DNA of 64,000 nucleotides from Zeugodacus cucurbitae (lineage: Eukaryota > Arthropoda > Insecta > Diptera > Tephritidae), in assembly GCF_028554725.1 (NCBI RefSeq), contig NC_071668.1, positions 71,956,719-72,020,718 of the forward strand, read 5' to 3'. Each line of letters begins with the position of its first letter. Position 1 is the stretch's first letter. A program made the translations under genes and the position numbers. Below the pieces are notes generated by a model, which saw only the letters and a program-made list of their open reading frames with translations, was not told where the DNA came from and did no database searches. Shown here one piece after another: positions 24,357 through 36,816 of the stretch.

Positions 24357-26998
24357 TATTTTTTACTCAAATGATTTACTATTACTACTATATTGAAGTA
24401 CCAGCATTGTACGTGAGTTGCACACTTATTAAGTGAGGTAAACCAAAGTGTATGTGTATGTAAGTGCCTTCCACCACGAAAAAACCAACCAATTTCATTT
24501 TAAAGCAATGTCTGGCCACCTAAGCAGAAACAAAATCCAACTAGAAACCATGTTGGTCATTTCAAATTTATTTATGGCGCACCGAGGCAGGCAGTAGCGC
24601 ATGAGAGTCTGTATGTGAGCACCACTCGACTACTACTCATTTACCCACTCTAAATTCAGGCAATCTTATTTGTATTCAAGAATTTACAGATTTTACCGAA
24701 TTTTATGCTTCGCTGTAGTTCCAGCGAAATGTATGAGCAACATAAGCACTCAAACGTACACATACACACACACTTGAATTTGTACAAAAGCATATTTATG
24801 TATGAATGTATGCGTGTGCGCCCGTATAACTTCATTGCGAAATGTTGCGTATACGCCTGGTTGCACAAAGCGCTTATAAACGCAACAGCTGCATACGAAC
24901 GCACGCATACACGCGTGTGCATAAAATTTTCATTTCATTTGCTCGTAAAAATAAATAAATTTCTGCTTTTTATACGCCATTTCAATTGTAAGTTTAAATA
25001 AGTATACAAAAGCGCACAGTGCGGAGAGTTTTCGAATTTCAATGAGCACTTTTAAGTGGGCGCACACAGCACTCTTCGTTCTATGTATGTGCGTGAGTGT
25101 GAGCTAAGTGCTGAGTGGGTGTGCGCGTACAACTGTTAACTAACTTTCGGTTAGGTAATTGTGGTAGTTTGTGTCGAAATTTTCCAAAAATTTCATATAC
25201 GCACTTATTTTTGGTGAAACTTTAAACCCAAATTCGGTCGCTTGTTATGAGTGCAATAACTTTGTGTGAAAATATTTGTAGGTTATATTAGGGTGGTGCA
25301 AGTGGAAGTGGTGAAATGAAGATATTTCTGCACAAACTTAAGATCTAGAATCCATATGGGGATTACAAAACTGTAATACAAATAACTCTGAAGCTATTGC
25401 GTGGAGTTATTTCCACTAATAACTCGAGTAATGCTTTTGAGGCCTCACTTAAGAGCACTGATGTCCATTTTATTCCACTTTTTCTTATATATAAATAATA
25501 TTTGCAGTTTTTTTTTTTCAATTAGAATTATGAAAATATATATCACTTATACGACCCCGCTACCCCCACTATATTCATGCAGACGTCTTATGACTTATTT
25601 TTAGAGTAAGAATATATATTTAAGGCCATCAACATCTAGTAATCAACCCCCTCTTAGGTATCAATTTGAAAATATATATGTTTTGGAACAAGCGTCATAA
25701 CATCTAGTTCAGATCTAACTCAGATCACTCTCAGTTCGCAATCCATAAATTCTACAAAACACTACAAAACACATTTAAAGACAATGAGTTATAAGTAAGA
25801 CAATTATTTACATCGCTAGACATCATTTTGTTTTACCTCAGTGAAGAGCCAAGTTCAAAAAAGTCAAAATACGAAGCTGATTATTGTGACTGAGACAAAA
25901 ATACTTAAAAATCGTTAAAACACATACAAGATATACAGAACCACTTCTGATTCGCTTTTATAACCAGAATAATATTCCGTAGACCAAAAATTATAGAAGA
26001 AATGCGTTAAAATAAATATTTCGTCTCAGGAAGTGTATTCGTCGAATAGTTCTGGACAAAAGGTTTCATAGCTTTTCACACTAATTGTATATTTATAAAC
26101 TTACTCTCGTTGCCATTACTCCTCATCATGTATACAATATATATTATCAAACATACATTTATTTTTTTTATATTGATATTTCATTCAGACAAACCAAAAT
26201 TCTTGTACTTCTCAACAAGTTTATGTAATAATCAAATATGTGTATCCCTCAAAATCACAGTAATGTTATCACTCCTCACCTTAATATAATAACTCATGCA
26301 TACATATTTAATTTTTTACCCTCTCCACCTCCCTCACACCACTTTCAATACCCCAAAAAGCAACATTTGGTCAGCTAAAAGTCATTACGCAAATAGAAAG
26401 GACTCTCATAGTTGTGGTTTTGTTGAGTTTCATTGAATTTTTAAGTTTAACTTCCGAAACCGAAAATATTTAGTTGGACCCCCCAATAGTTTGGTTACGC
26501 AGAGAATGCGTTAAATTAAAACGCATCAAACTATGAGTTAATTAATTCAAATTTGCCAAGCAACAACGCCGCCTACGAATTAATAATACGGCTTCAGACC
26601 AATTTTGTGGCTTATCTCGGTTGTTGTCGGCTACATGAAAGTGCGGTTTTTGAAGTGGGCCGTCACACATATATGTATTAAGAGCATAAATATAAATAAT
26701 AAAGGCGTATAAGGAGCGTGGTAAACACATAAATGTGTAATGATGCCATTCACTTTTGCTGAAGGATATTAAATGAGAAGTAAATGGAAATGAAAATGCT
26801 GTGAATTATAAATTTAGCAGTAGCAGTTAGCGCTGCATGCAAAACCATATGAGCAATACGAAAACGCATTTACTACGTTTACTTTGATTTTTGATGTGGA
26901 AGGATAACAGTAAATTTTTTGGGTGAATATAATAGTAAAATTTGGGTTGAAGATTTACGAGAGAGTTACGAGAGTTTTACTGTTCACTGAATTTTATT
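24357..26998. other. Non-coding; nothing recognised
   Basis: AT-rich with CA/TG-rich segments at 24750-24930 and 25070-25130. No exon or transposon signal identified. Confidence 0.5.
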
Positions 26999-27321
26999 TT
27001 TAGATGTTTTGCTTCCGCCGTTTTTTTGTAAATTTACGCCGCTTTTTTGTATAAAAACGGTTACAAACGGTTACTACTTTTGTCCATCTTTCTGGTAGCA
27101 TGCGTATTCCGTACAAATTTCGAGAATTCGGCTCAAAAAGTAACATTTTCAGTTGAGCATAAGTTTGGGATGCAAACAGATCCCTACAAATATTTTGTTT
27201 GTTGTTAATGTTGACACAAATGTCCAAGATCGATATAAAACGATTTTATCGATTTAATGGACCAGTGCTTGACCCTAGAGACATCTATTGGAAAACGGCG
27301 GAAGCAAAGTTGTAGATCTAA
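26999..27321 (-). mobile_element. Mariner deletion derivative M2 (N- and C-terminus fused)
   Basis: About 320 bp with the same ends as M1 and M3 (right end GCGGAAGCAAAGTTGTAGAT, followed by TA at 27322-27323; the left end is somewhat decayed). On the minus strand an ATG at 27146-27144 opens MLLFEPNSRNL, the mariner transposase N-terminus, and the frame continues directly into YGIRMLPERWTKVV, the transposase C-terminus. A single clean internal deletion has thus removed nearly the entire protein while keeping the frame. This is classic MITE genesis from a mariner. Confidence 0.87.
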
Positions 27322-28437
27322 TATTTTTATTGGTTTCCAATTACTAAGGATTGTCAATTATTTTATTTATATAAATCTATCCAAAAAATTTAAAAAATAA
27401 AATTCGAAAATGACATTTTCTTGAAAATAATATATAAATTAGAAAAATTAAAAAAAAATCCAAAAATTCAATTAAATTTAATTATTTAGATTAAATAAAA
27501 ATACAAATTTTTAAAAACAATTTTACGGAAATTTCAAAAATGTGTTTTGCTTTATTATTTTAATTTTTTTTTTTTTTCAAAAAGAATATTTCTACAAATT
27601 AATGTATGTATATTCAATAAATTTTTCTTAAAAAATATATAAATAAATGTTTAAGGGTGAATTAACTTAGGTTTAATTAATTTTTCTTTTTTTAAAAGTT
27701 TTTTTAACTCTTGGGTTATAAAATTTGACGTTGTTCAATTTAAATGTGAATGAAGAAAAATTAATTTCATTTAAATTAACACTTCATTTGAATAATTTTT
27801 TATACTTCTTTTAGAAAAATGCAAAATTTGTTTTTGTTTTCAAATTTAATATCCATTACAAAAAATCTGAGTGTATTTATAAAGTGAACTAAGTATATGA
27901 CATTTAATTTTGCTTTACCCGAATTTGACATGTATATTGCCATTGATTTAACCCTTACATTTATTCAAAAATTGAAATTGTGAAATTCAAAAGTAAACAA
28001 ATTTCAAACTCAAATGAATAAAAGAAAATGTTCATGATAAAAAAGACGGGTTAATGTAAACAAATACATGAATTGTTTACTATTTTTTTGTCAAAATCAT
28101 GTTTGTCACATACTTAGTTCACTTTGTTAAACACACTTTGCAAAAAATGTACAAAATATTCCAAATTACTAAATTTAAGTTCAGTTAAATATATACAAAA
28201 ATATTGTTTTTGAAAAATTTCAAAAAAAAAAATTTCCAAAAAATAAATTTACAAAAAAACTAAACTACAAAGTAAATATCTTTGTTTTTTTTTTTCAATT
28301 ATACAATACCAACAAAATATGAAATTTAACTTCTTGGTTAAATTAAGTTAAATTTCAATTAGGTGAAAATAAATAGTTTTTCTCAAATTATTATTTTTTT
28401 TTTCAGAAAAGATAATTTTTTTTTATATAAAAAAATA
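27322..28437. other. Extremely AT-rich tract
   Basis: Dominated by A- and T-runs with very few G or C, with no open frame of interest. Together with 28522-28760 and 29919-30330 it forms a contiguous AT-rich zone into which other elements inserted. Confidence 0.6.
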
Positions 28438-28521
28438 CAGTAGTTTTCCGAAATAACGAGCGCATTAATTATCAGGCCTGTTCGTTATGTCGAATTTTTC
28501 GTTAATTCGAGTACTCACTTA
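28438..28521 (+). repeat. Possible pogo/Tigger-like terminal fragment
   Basis: TACAGTAGTTTTCCGAAATA, then ACGAG, GTTCGTTATGTCGAA and TTCGTTAATTCGAG. A CAGTA start next to TA and the CGTTATxTCGAA style resemble pogo/Tigger termini. No opposite end was found, and the DINE-1-like copy B follows 240 bases downstream. Confidence 0.35.
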
Positions 28522-28760
28522 GAGGTATGTTTTTCAGTAAAAATGAGTTAAATATTCGTAAATTACGCTTTGATAAATTTTTTTTTTTATTAATTATTTG
28601 TTAAAAAATTAAAAACCATAACAAACCAACTCAAATTAGCTAAATTTTTCCAAAATGGACCAATTCTGACACTTAAACTTCTATTTGGTGCTGATCAATA
28701 ATTTTAAGCTCTTTTATAAAATTCATAATTTTTTCAATTTGCACATTTATTTTGAATTTT

Positions 28761-29918
28761 TATACTCTCGCAACAAAAGTAGCTAAAAAGAGTATTATAG
28801 TTTTGTTCACATAACGGTTGTTTGTAACACCCAAAACTAAACGAGTTAGATATATATACCAAAGTGATCAGGGTGACGACTAAAGTTCAAATCCGGATGT
28901 CTGTCTGTCCGTCCGTCCGTCCGTCCGTCCGTCTGTGCAAGCTGTAACTTGAGTAAAAATTAAGATATATTAATGAAACTTGGCATACTTATTTCTTGGC
29001 ACCATAGGAAGGTTGCTTTCGAAAATGAGCAAAATCGGACCACTGCCACGCCCACAAAATGGTGAAAACCGAAAACACATAGAGCCATAACTAAGCCACA
29101 AATAAAGCTATGGAAATAAAATTTGGTATGAAGGATCGCACTATGAGGGGGCATATGTGGATGTAATTTTTTTGGGGAAGTGGGCGTGGCCTCGCCCCCA
29201 AATCGGTTATTTGTATATAACTCGCAAACCAATAGAGCTATATAAACCAAACTTTCTGCAGTCGTTTTTTTTAGCCATTTCCTTTTACATTCCAAAATTG
29301 ACAGAAATCGGACAATAACCACGCCCACCTCCCATACAAAGGTTAGGTTGAAAATTACTAAAAGTGTGTTAAGTGAAGATGCACTCAGATTTTTTTACAA
29401 AATGGGAAATGGGCGTGGCGTCGCCCACTTATGGGTCAAAAACCATATCTCAGGAACTACTCGACCGATTTCAATGAAACTTGGTTTGTAATAGTTTCCT
29501 TACATCCCAATGATATGTTGCGAAAATAGGTCAAATCGCTTCACAACCACGCGTGCTTTCTATATACCAGAACTTTGAAGACGATCTGAATCGTTTACTA
29601 TACAATATATAAAGTAAGTACTAGTGAAGATATCGGTGCAGAACTTTGCACAAATACTATGTTAACAGTGTGGCAGCCCCATTCTAAAAATAGCCGAAAT
29701 CGGACCATAGGTTTTTAAGGTCCCATATATCGAACACGAGGACCTCGGTGCTTCTAACCTAATATTATGGTTTCCAACTTTCAATGGACTTTATACAATA
29801 TATATAACGAATATGTGGGTCAAATTGTATATTATATAATGTAAATAAAGTTAAATAAATAAATTGCGAGAGTATAAAATGTTCGGTTACACCCGAACTT
29901 AGCCCTTCCTTACTTGTT
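28761..29918 (+). mobile_element. DINE-1/INE-1-like (Helentron-associated) element, copy B
   Basis: Same organisation as the element at 20665: start TATACTCTCGCAACAAAAGT, GATCAGGGTGA block at about 28866, tetranucleotide array at 28899-28936 (TCTG2-TCCG6-TCTG), CCACGCCCAC core motifs, TTGCGAGAGTATA near the 3' end, hairpin GTTCGG...CCGAAC at 29881-29898, and end TACTTGTT. It is flanked on the left by a T-run (GAATTTT). An antisense frame (29328-28960) is shared in part with copy A and reflects repeat homology, not a gene. Confidence 0.85.
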
Positions 29919-32900
29919 TCAAGTTATATTTTTAATTTTTGTTCGATGTTATTTGATTTTTTCCTCTTTCTTCATATGTCTTCTTCAGAAGAAGAATTTG
30001 CGAAAAAAAAAATCATTAAAATATTTTTTTTTATTGAATATTTATTAAAATATTTCTAAACTAAAATTTCCGAAAACTTAACTCAAATTAAATCACATTT
30101 TTTTTTCAAAAGTTTATTTTTTTCGTAAAATTTCCAAATTTTTGTATTTTGAAATTTAATATTCATCATTAAAAAAATATTATATACCACACAAGAACTC
30201 TAAATTAACTAAAAGTAAAACAAGTACATTAAAATTTCCAACCAACTTAGCAAACGCAATAAATTCTAATAAAATTAAAAATGCATGAAACCAACAAACT
30301 GTAAATTTTAACAAACACTTTTAGTTTTTAATTTGGCTAATTAACAGCTAAGTGTGCCTTAAAACAATACAACTAAATGCGCATATGCTAGTCATGCGTA
30401 AACAACCATATAGAAACAAAATTAACTCTATCAACGCCACAGCAACGGACCGCAAGTGCAAAATATATGAGAGTAAAAAGTTTGAAATTAAATGTTTGCT
30501 GAAAAAATAAACAACGCGCAAACGATTGCTTTCTATGTCAGCAAGTGTGTGTTTGTCGCCACATAAACACCGTTGTTTGTCAGCTGCGCCCGTGCTGCGT
30601 TGCTTTTACGTAAAATACACTCATTTGTTTGTCACTGCGTTGATGGTGAGTGTGTTTTCGCACTGCAACGTGTCCGCTTTGTTCAACTGCACCACAAACG
30701 AACGCCCATAAGTTGTCGTTGTCGCACAATACACCGTCCCGCTGGCAGATAGCGCTCTGTTGAAATTTCCCAGGACAGCCATATTTATACTTGGTTCGGA
30801 CATACTGTTTACTTTTATCGCTACTTCACTCTTTGTAGTAACTGTTTTTTTACAACAACAACTTGTTTTTTTGTTGTTGTTGGACACTTGTGTGTGTTTG
30901 TGTGACGGACACTTTGGGGCATGCATCAGTTGGCGCAAAGCGCATTACAACGTCAACAGACTATTAATAATCATTTTAAATAAATTTAAATAAAATTCCA
31001 CGCGGACACAAACGCACACTCTGTTGTATAAATATAGCCGTGTGTTCGTGTAAATATGCCGCGTAATGACTTACAATAGCGTTAAATGGTGAGTGCCATA
31101 CAAGCGTCTATTAAACGTATAAATAAGTGGTCACTCAGCCGTAAAGTAGACTACACTTGTGTCTATGCAGTTGCCTTCGGTGTTGTTGTTAGTGTGTGTG
31201 TGTGTGTGCGCTGTCATTGCACTGTCGCTTCACTACAATTTCCAACGCTTTGTTGTCTATTATTTTTGCATTTATACCATTTTGTTGTTGCTATTTTTCT
31301 TCATTCATTTTTTTTCTTCTGACGTTGGCTGTGTTGTCTGTCGCCAGTTTGGGTCTTTGGGGAAATTATCTAATGTAGTTGGCGACTTTAAAGTATAGTT
31401 GTGGACACAAAGCAACCACACGCGCTTACTCATAAACACACTCACACACAGTTATACAAAAACTATAGCGCAGTTCGTTGAAAGTTATTTGACAGCGTGT
31501 TGACTCATCGCCAAAACAGCGTGCGACCACAAAGACACTCCGACTCTATGCATTTCGTGCTTGCGCCACTGTATCTAGCTTCAAAGTCCATTGTTTGGCA
31601 CTTCAAAAGCGGCGTTCCGCGCGCCTGCCTCTGCCTGCTGGCCATTCGGTGCCACTAACTGCCCCCACTTGGCACTTTATCAGCTACTTTGCCAAACGTT
31701 TGACTCACTGGGACTCACAGGCGAAGCAAGAAAAAACGATTTTTTTAGAGTTTTTTACAGTTACAATGACAGTATACAGTTACTTTATTGGCACAGCGCT
31801 GTTGGCTTTAACTCGACTTGAGGTTTTTATATAACAGGCTTTTGTAAAATTTGGTTGGGTTATATAATATTTTCTGTAGTTTTGTGGAACATCAGATTTA
31901 GAACGGGCCCTTTTATAAGACTAGTGCTGGTATCAGAGTGAATTTTAGTACTAACACTTTTTCTCAGGTTCGTCACATGAACATCTTATGTAAAATACAT
32001 AGCCATCCTGATGGCTATTCTATGTTATAGAATCTGTCTCCTCTTCTCTCTTTACCTCTTGCCTTTTTTTCTCCATCTCGCTCTCTCTCTTTTGATCCCT
32101 ATCGTCCTTTCTCTATTTATAACTCTATTCTTCTCTTTCTTATTTTCGTGCTTTCTCCCTCTAACTCTTTCTAGCTGTTCTTTAGTCAGTTTCAGGAGAC
32201 ATATACATATGTCGATTTTTCAGACAGGCGAGCAAATATCAAATTACGAAATTCGAATCAAATTGAACGGATCGATAATTATCGCTAATCTAACCTATAT
32301 ATAATTTTTCGTATGACAGCTCTCCTCACAATTATGTATATGTGACTTCAAAAAATGTTTTCTTTGTCCAACAATCCTAATTGTTCTGAACTTTGTGAAC
32401 AAGTGGCAACTCTGCACTTTGTATTTCATCGTCCTACAATAAGTCTTGCCAAATTTGCTAGAGAAATTTTCTTCTCCACAGACGTTTGAAGCAAGCTAAG
32501 GAACACCTCCAGTTGAGCTCACGTCAGCCAAGTCTTCCACACATAAAATTAATGGGATTTTATTAATACTACACGTATTTCTAAAAATTTCTATGTAAGG
32601 AAATAATTTCCACATTAAAAACGAACGATTTGAATATATTATAAGTATTGGGTTACCGATTATTATAACAGCATCTTACCTCACAGCAGTGCATAACTGC
32701 TTCTCGAACAACTACTTTCGGGTAGTGGCATTGGTTCGTAGTCAGGGTCGACGTCGAATATACCTTTTATAACGACATACTTTAGACTGAGATATATTGT
32801 TCTCTAAAGATGTACATAGTTATTTCTATATTTTTCTAAATTTTCAAATAACTGGGAAAAAATACCAAAGGAGCTTTCTTTATGAGAATGCAGTCCTCAG

Positions 32901-34872
32901 ATGGTAATGAAGTAAATAAGTTTAGTCAAGATATATTTGTGTGTTAATTAAACCTTCTTATAAGAAGAGAGATCGTTTAACATCCGCCTAAGCAACAAAA
33001 AAAATAAGTCAGTTCCCATCAAATATACAAGTCTTTCATTCTTAAGCCTGACAAAGTAGCTTAATATCACCAAATTGTACCAGAATCGACTTAAGTGTTC
33101 GAATAATTGATAATCACTGAACTTTGAACTCGCTTGCTTTAATTTATTATAAACTTTCTTCACAAATTGAACTTCAATCACGATTCTTTCTGCAGTTGAA
33201 TTTAAAATTGCGTACAACTGCAACTTACTTATGGCATCCATAAGTCGACCTCTGTCCTATATATATGTATACATGAAAACATAAACATGCGGACAGTTTG
33301 ACCTAAAAACCTCTTTATTGCCACTGAAAAATATTTACAACACAGCCTCTTACGCCTTCGAGCATTTAAATTGCAATCGAATTATATTTTGCACATTTGT
33401 TGTCTGCTTAAAAACCAATTAAAATGCAATTAAGCCTAAAAGGTCCATAAATAGCAACCGCTGTGTGCTAGTAAATATCATTTTGGGGCAGAAACGTTTC
33501 AGCACTTTCGTTGCAATCGAGTAAATTAATTCTTTATTGTTACCCAAATGTATATAAAAACACTTGAATATACAAATATACTTATATGGCATATAGACAT
33601 AAATACATACATATACATATGATATATAAATGCAAATGAGATTACTAATTGCAATCAAATTAAGTGTTATTTGTTGTCTACTGTTTTTTGTTTAACCATA
33701 CTCGCATTTGGTTATAAATATAAATTATTGTATATGGGTGTGTTGTAACATTAAAATATCGTGTTTCATGTTTTCATTAATATAATTGGACTTATATGTA
33801 ATTCTCAACCGATTTAAGATTTAAAAAATCCATAATTTTGTCAATTAGCAAAACACAGGAAGACAATTTACTAATTGACTAAATTAAGAAATTGTCTGAA
33901 TTCAGTTTGTCGAGAGGACTCTTTACTTTAAGTTAAAATATTTTTTGGTAGATATTATTGGAGGTAAAGATTCGTCTTTAAATAAAGGATATGTCATAAA
34001 ATACAATATATGAAGACACGATACCTATAAACGCGTGGTATATTTTAGCACGACCTATATGATTTTATATTTCAAAAAATCCTTTTTTGAGACTACAAAG
34101 CAGAAATTTGAATTTTTACACAAGACGGAAGCTTCCTTTGTTAAATTTTTTTTTTTTGAGATTAAAGTCCAGTCCATTCTCGTGATATCACCAAAAATAT
34201 ATTCTATAGACTCTTCTAGAATACATTTATGCAAATTTTGAAGTTTTTGGTGTCTCTGAGATCCGTTTGCAGCCTTTGGACCTAGCAGCTATGACCCTGT
34301 ATAAAGTAATATAGCATTTCAGAATAACCCTACTATATTTTACTTTAAACGTTAATATATCGTTAACTTGGGTCATAAAATTAGAACCATATATCATAGT
34401 TGGTATCTGAAGTCTCCATACTTTTTAGACTTCAAAAGTCGCCGCATTCACAACTAACATAATCGCAAGTTAAATTAACATTAAAAATAAAAAGAAAATC
34501 CAAATTATTCTCATTCCTCATTTTTTTTAAGTTACTTCCTTCATTTTGTAGCAATAGCAGTCTTAAGCTAAGCACATAGTAAAAAGTGGTAAAGGGAAAC
34601 TTGCTTTGTAGAAAGGATATTGTCCATTTTCTAACATCTCCCATCTTATAACTGCACTACTCACATCTTACAACTGACTCGCTCTAATCATAGTTTTGCT
34701 CTTCGCCACACCATGTGCTTAGCCTAATGACTAAAGTGGCTCTATTAACTCGGTATCCTGAGAAGCAATAAATTTGTTTATAATTTTAATTTAATTAACA
34801 CGGAGTTAAGTTTTAGAACGTTATCAAAATATATTTAAGATTATATAAAATTATTTAATACAATCCCTACAA
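29919..34872. other. Presumed first intron of GABA-B-R1, nearest the exon; nothing recognised
   Basis: Non-coding. It includes the end of the AT-rich zone (to about 30330), TTG/CAA-rich patches near 30840-30890, (TG)n near 31190-31208, and a pyrimidine-rich tract at 32036-32174. Several short open frames (30526-31400, 31591-31834) overlap in different frames and look random. Confidence 0.5.
32036..32174 (+). repeat. Polypyrimidine tract
   Basis: About 140 bases made almost entirely of C and T on the plus strand (CTCTTCTCTCTTTACCTCTT and similar), interrupted only by scattered purines. It contributes to the open frame at 32011-32304, which is therefore a composition artefact. Confidence 0.8.
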
Positions 34873-34878
34873 ACTCAC
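34873..34878 (-). other. GABA-B-R1: 5' splice site (donor) after GABA-B-R1 coding exon
   Basis: On the minus strand the coding blocks end at GAG followed by GTGAGT, a full-consensus donor. Homology to the receptor stops here and the junction falls between codons (phase 0). In Drosophila the next residue of the protein is a cysteine of the ectodomain, which would be supplied by the following exon. Confidence 0.9.
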
Positions 34879-35130
34879 CTCACTATCATTGCTATGCAGT
34901 ATGAGTTTGAAGCCGGGCAACAAATTCGGCTCCTTATTAACATCATCCAATGCCAGTCTTGCAGCTGGCATACACGCCTGTCCGCCCTGCCATCCTCCGG
35001 TGCCGGCAATCGGAAATATGCCGCCTATATGCAGTTCATCGGGTCGACCGCCGTTCGTTAAATCGGCGTTGTGTAAAATTAATGAAAGTAGTAAAAATAT
35101 CCAAAATGTTACAACACCATCACATGTCAT
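34879..35130 (-). CDS. GABA-B-R1: First coding exon of GABA-B receptor subunit 1
   Basis: Partial CDS of 84 codons starting at the ATG at 35130-35128. GABA-B-R1 is a class C G-protein-coupled receptor of the plasma membrane; it binds GABA through a Venus-flytrap ectodomain and signals as a heterodimer with subunit 2. Residues 7-20 are a hydrophobic stretch typical of a signal peptide. From about residue 33 the sequence is the start of the Venus-flytrap domain: LHIGGIFPIAG, then GGWQGGQACMPAARLALDDVN, then LLPGFKLILHSNDSE. These blocks closely match remembered Drosophila GABA-B-R1, and the GGWxGGQAC block is also in vertebrate GABBR1. Residues 21-32 are variable between species. The reading frame stops making sense after codon 84, exactly at a GTGAGT donor, giving a phase-0 junction. 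The rest of the receptor (remaining ectodomain, seven transmembrane segments, coiled coil) is not in the window. The start is chosen because it is the first ATG before the signal peptide and lies just inside a splice acceptor. Confidence 0.94.
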
Positions 35131-35133
35131 ATC

Positions 35134-35165
35134 CTGCGAATGGCAAAAAGCGCAAAAAACAAATA
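35134..35165 (-). other. GABA-B-R1: 3' splice site (acceptor) just upstream of the GABA-B-R1 start codon
   Basis: Reading the minus strand toward the ATG there is a T/C-rich run (TTTGCGCTTTTTGCC) followed by ATTCGCAG, with the AG at 35135-35134. Only three bases (GAT) separate it from the ATG. This implies one or more untranslated 5' exons further upstream (higher coordinates). An alternative is that the transcript simply runs through here as 5' UTR and the AG is coincidental. Confidence 0.65.
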
Positions 35166-36006
35166 AACTTTGTTAAATATATTTTATGGTGGAAAAGTGC
35201 AAAAAGGTTAACAAGCAAAAATTATAAAAAAGTTAATTGCGAATGAACAATGTTCAACACCTTCACAACGCTATTTTGTCTGTGTGTGCGTGTAAATTAA
35301 TTAATTTGCATTTAACACATTTTAAACACCTTTATGCTATGTAAATTATTTTATTTTACACAATAAAAGTGCGCAGACACTTAAAAAATTAAGCGTAAAT
35401 TACAACACACATTACCGTTATAACCGTCAATGTGTGCATTATCGCAGAGCACGCAACGGCGGTGTTGTTTATACAACTGCCGCTGTTGTTTGGTATGCAA
35501 AATATTGCATTAAATAATAATAATAATAAAAAAAATAATAATATTAAAAAAATTAAAAAAAATATTCTCCCTCAGCTAATTTACCAGCAATTTATGGCGA
35601 AAGAAACTATTATATTTTTTACATAAATATTGACATTTCATTATAGTTGCCAAACAAAAGCATGGCAACACACAATACCTGCGCTTGAGCAGGTTGCCAC
35701 CTGCCAGCCGGATTTGCGCGCCTGATTGATTTAACTCACCACACGCGCTATTTTACCCAAAAAAATACCGTCGTCTCCGTAAATACCCGGGCATGTGTTT
35801 TTAATTATATTGTTGTTGTTGCAGTATTTGTTGTTGTATTTTGTACGCTCCTTGTTATTGTTTATTTTTTGTTACATTCCAACAAAGCTGCTTAAATTAC
35901 GCTGATTTCGTAATAATTAAATGTTTCGCCACATTGTTGTGTGTATACTAAGGTGGTCCTTAAAAACGGACGTCAACAAAATTTTACCAGTTTCTACACT
36001 ATACTA
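35166..36006. other. Non-coding upstream of the GABA-B-R1 coding exon
   Basis: AT-rich, with a poly-A/AAT-rich patch at 35510-35565. No promoter or exon could be identified. Confidence 0.5.
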
Positions 36007-36304
36007 TTAGGTCTGCAACTTTGCTTCCGCCTTTTTTTTATAAATTTAAGGCTGTTTTTGTATAAAAGCAGTTACAAATGTCGATTAGCCTCAGCCGCAC
36101 TTTTCTTGGAATTAAAAAAAGCAAAATTTCCCGCAAACGTCGAGAATTCAGCTCAAAAAGTGACATGTTGAGAATATGATTGGGATGCAAACAGATCTCT
36201 ACAAATATTTTGTTGGGTTAATGTTGACAGAAATGTCCAAGATCGATAAGCTTCACCCTAGGGACATCTATTGGAAAACGGCGGAAGCAAAGTTGTAGAC
36301 CTAA
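36007..36304 (-). mobile_element. Mariner deletion derivative M3, with intact ends
   Basis: A 298-bp element with left end TTAGGTCTGCAACTTTGCTT and right end ending GCAAAGTTGTAGACCTAA, flanked by TA on both sides (36005-36006 and 36305-36306), the mariner target duplication. On the minus strand an ATG at 36166-36164 opens MSLFELNSRRLREILLFF, the mariner N-terminus, which soon degenerates. It is the best-preserved of the three related copies and defines the family ends. Confidence 0.9.
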
Positions 36305-36816
36305 TATTACTATAAAAATCTCAGTTTTTGAATTTCCATTAATTTGACCTTTGACCTCTGCTCTTAAATTTGTATAAGATAATGGAAGTACTCTTGAGTG
36401 GAGGTTCTCTGAAAGATGCTGCAGTTGAATTGAATCAGCACATCGTTCGTGTACGTCCAGCGCTGGGGTCAGCGAAGCTCTATAGTTTCAAATAAAATTC
36501 TCTTAAGTTGTTAGTGGTGGGTTAAAAATTTTTAGTCGATAGGTGAAAATATTCTACATCTTTACACCATAAGAAACATATTTGTCCTAATGTTAACTCA
36601 CTTGTGATGAATCAACTTCGAAACATTTCCGTATCTAACATATAATTTACTGACTGCCCTAATGTATATTGTTACAGCATTCTAGGTATATATTGTGAAC
36701 GTTTTCAGGGGTGTTGTTAAAATTCTAAAGAGGGTATATAATTTTTTAATTTGAAAAAGTTAAAAGTTGAATAATTTGATAAATATTTTCTTGAAGATTC
36801 ATGGAAACCTTATGAG
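36305..36816. other. Non-coding; nothing recognised
   Basis: No coding or repeat signal beyond AT-rich sequence. Confidence 0.5.

Noticed and set aside
31997..32018. Hairpin ATAGCCATC..GATGGCTAT
   Set aside because: A nine-base stem with a two-base loop is too short to call as a miRNA precursor, terminator or element.
34889..35246. Plus-strand frames opposite the GABA-B-R1 exon
   Set aside because: They are antisense shadows of the real exon, which has strong protein homology on the minus strand.
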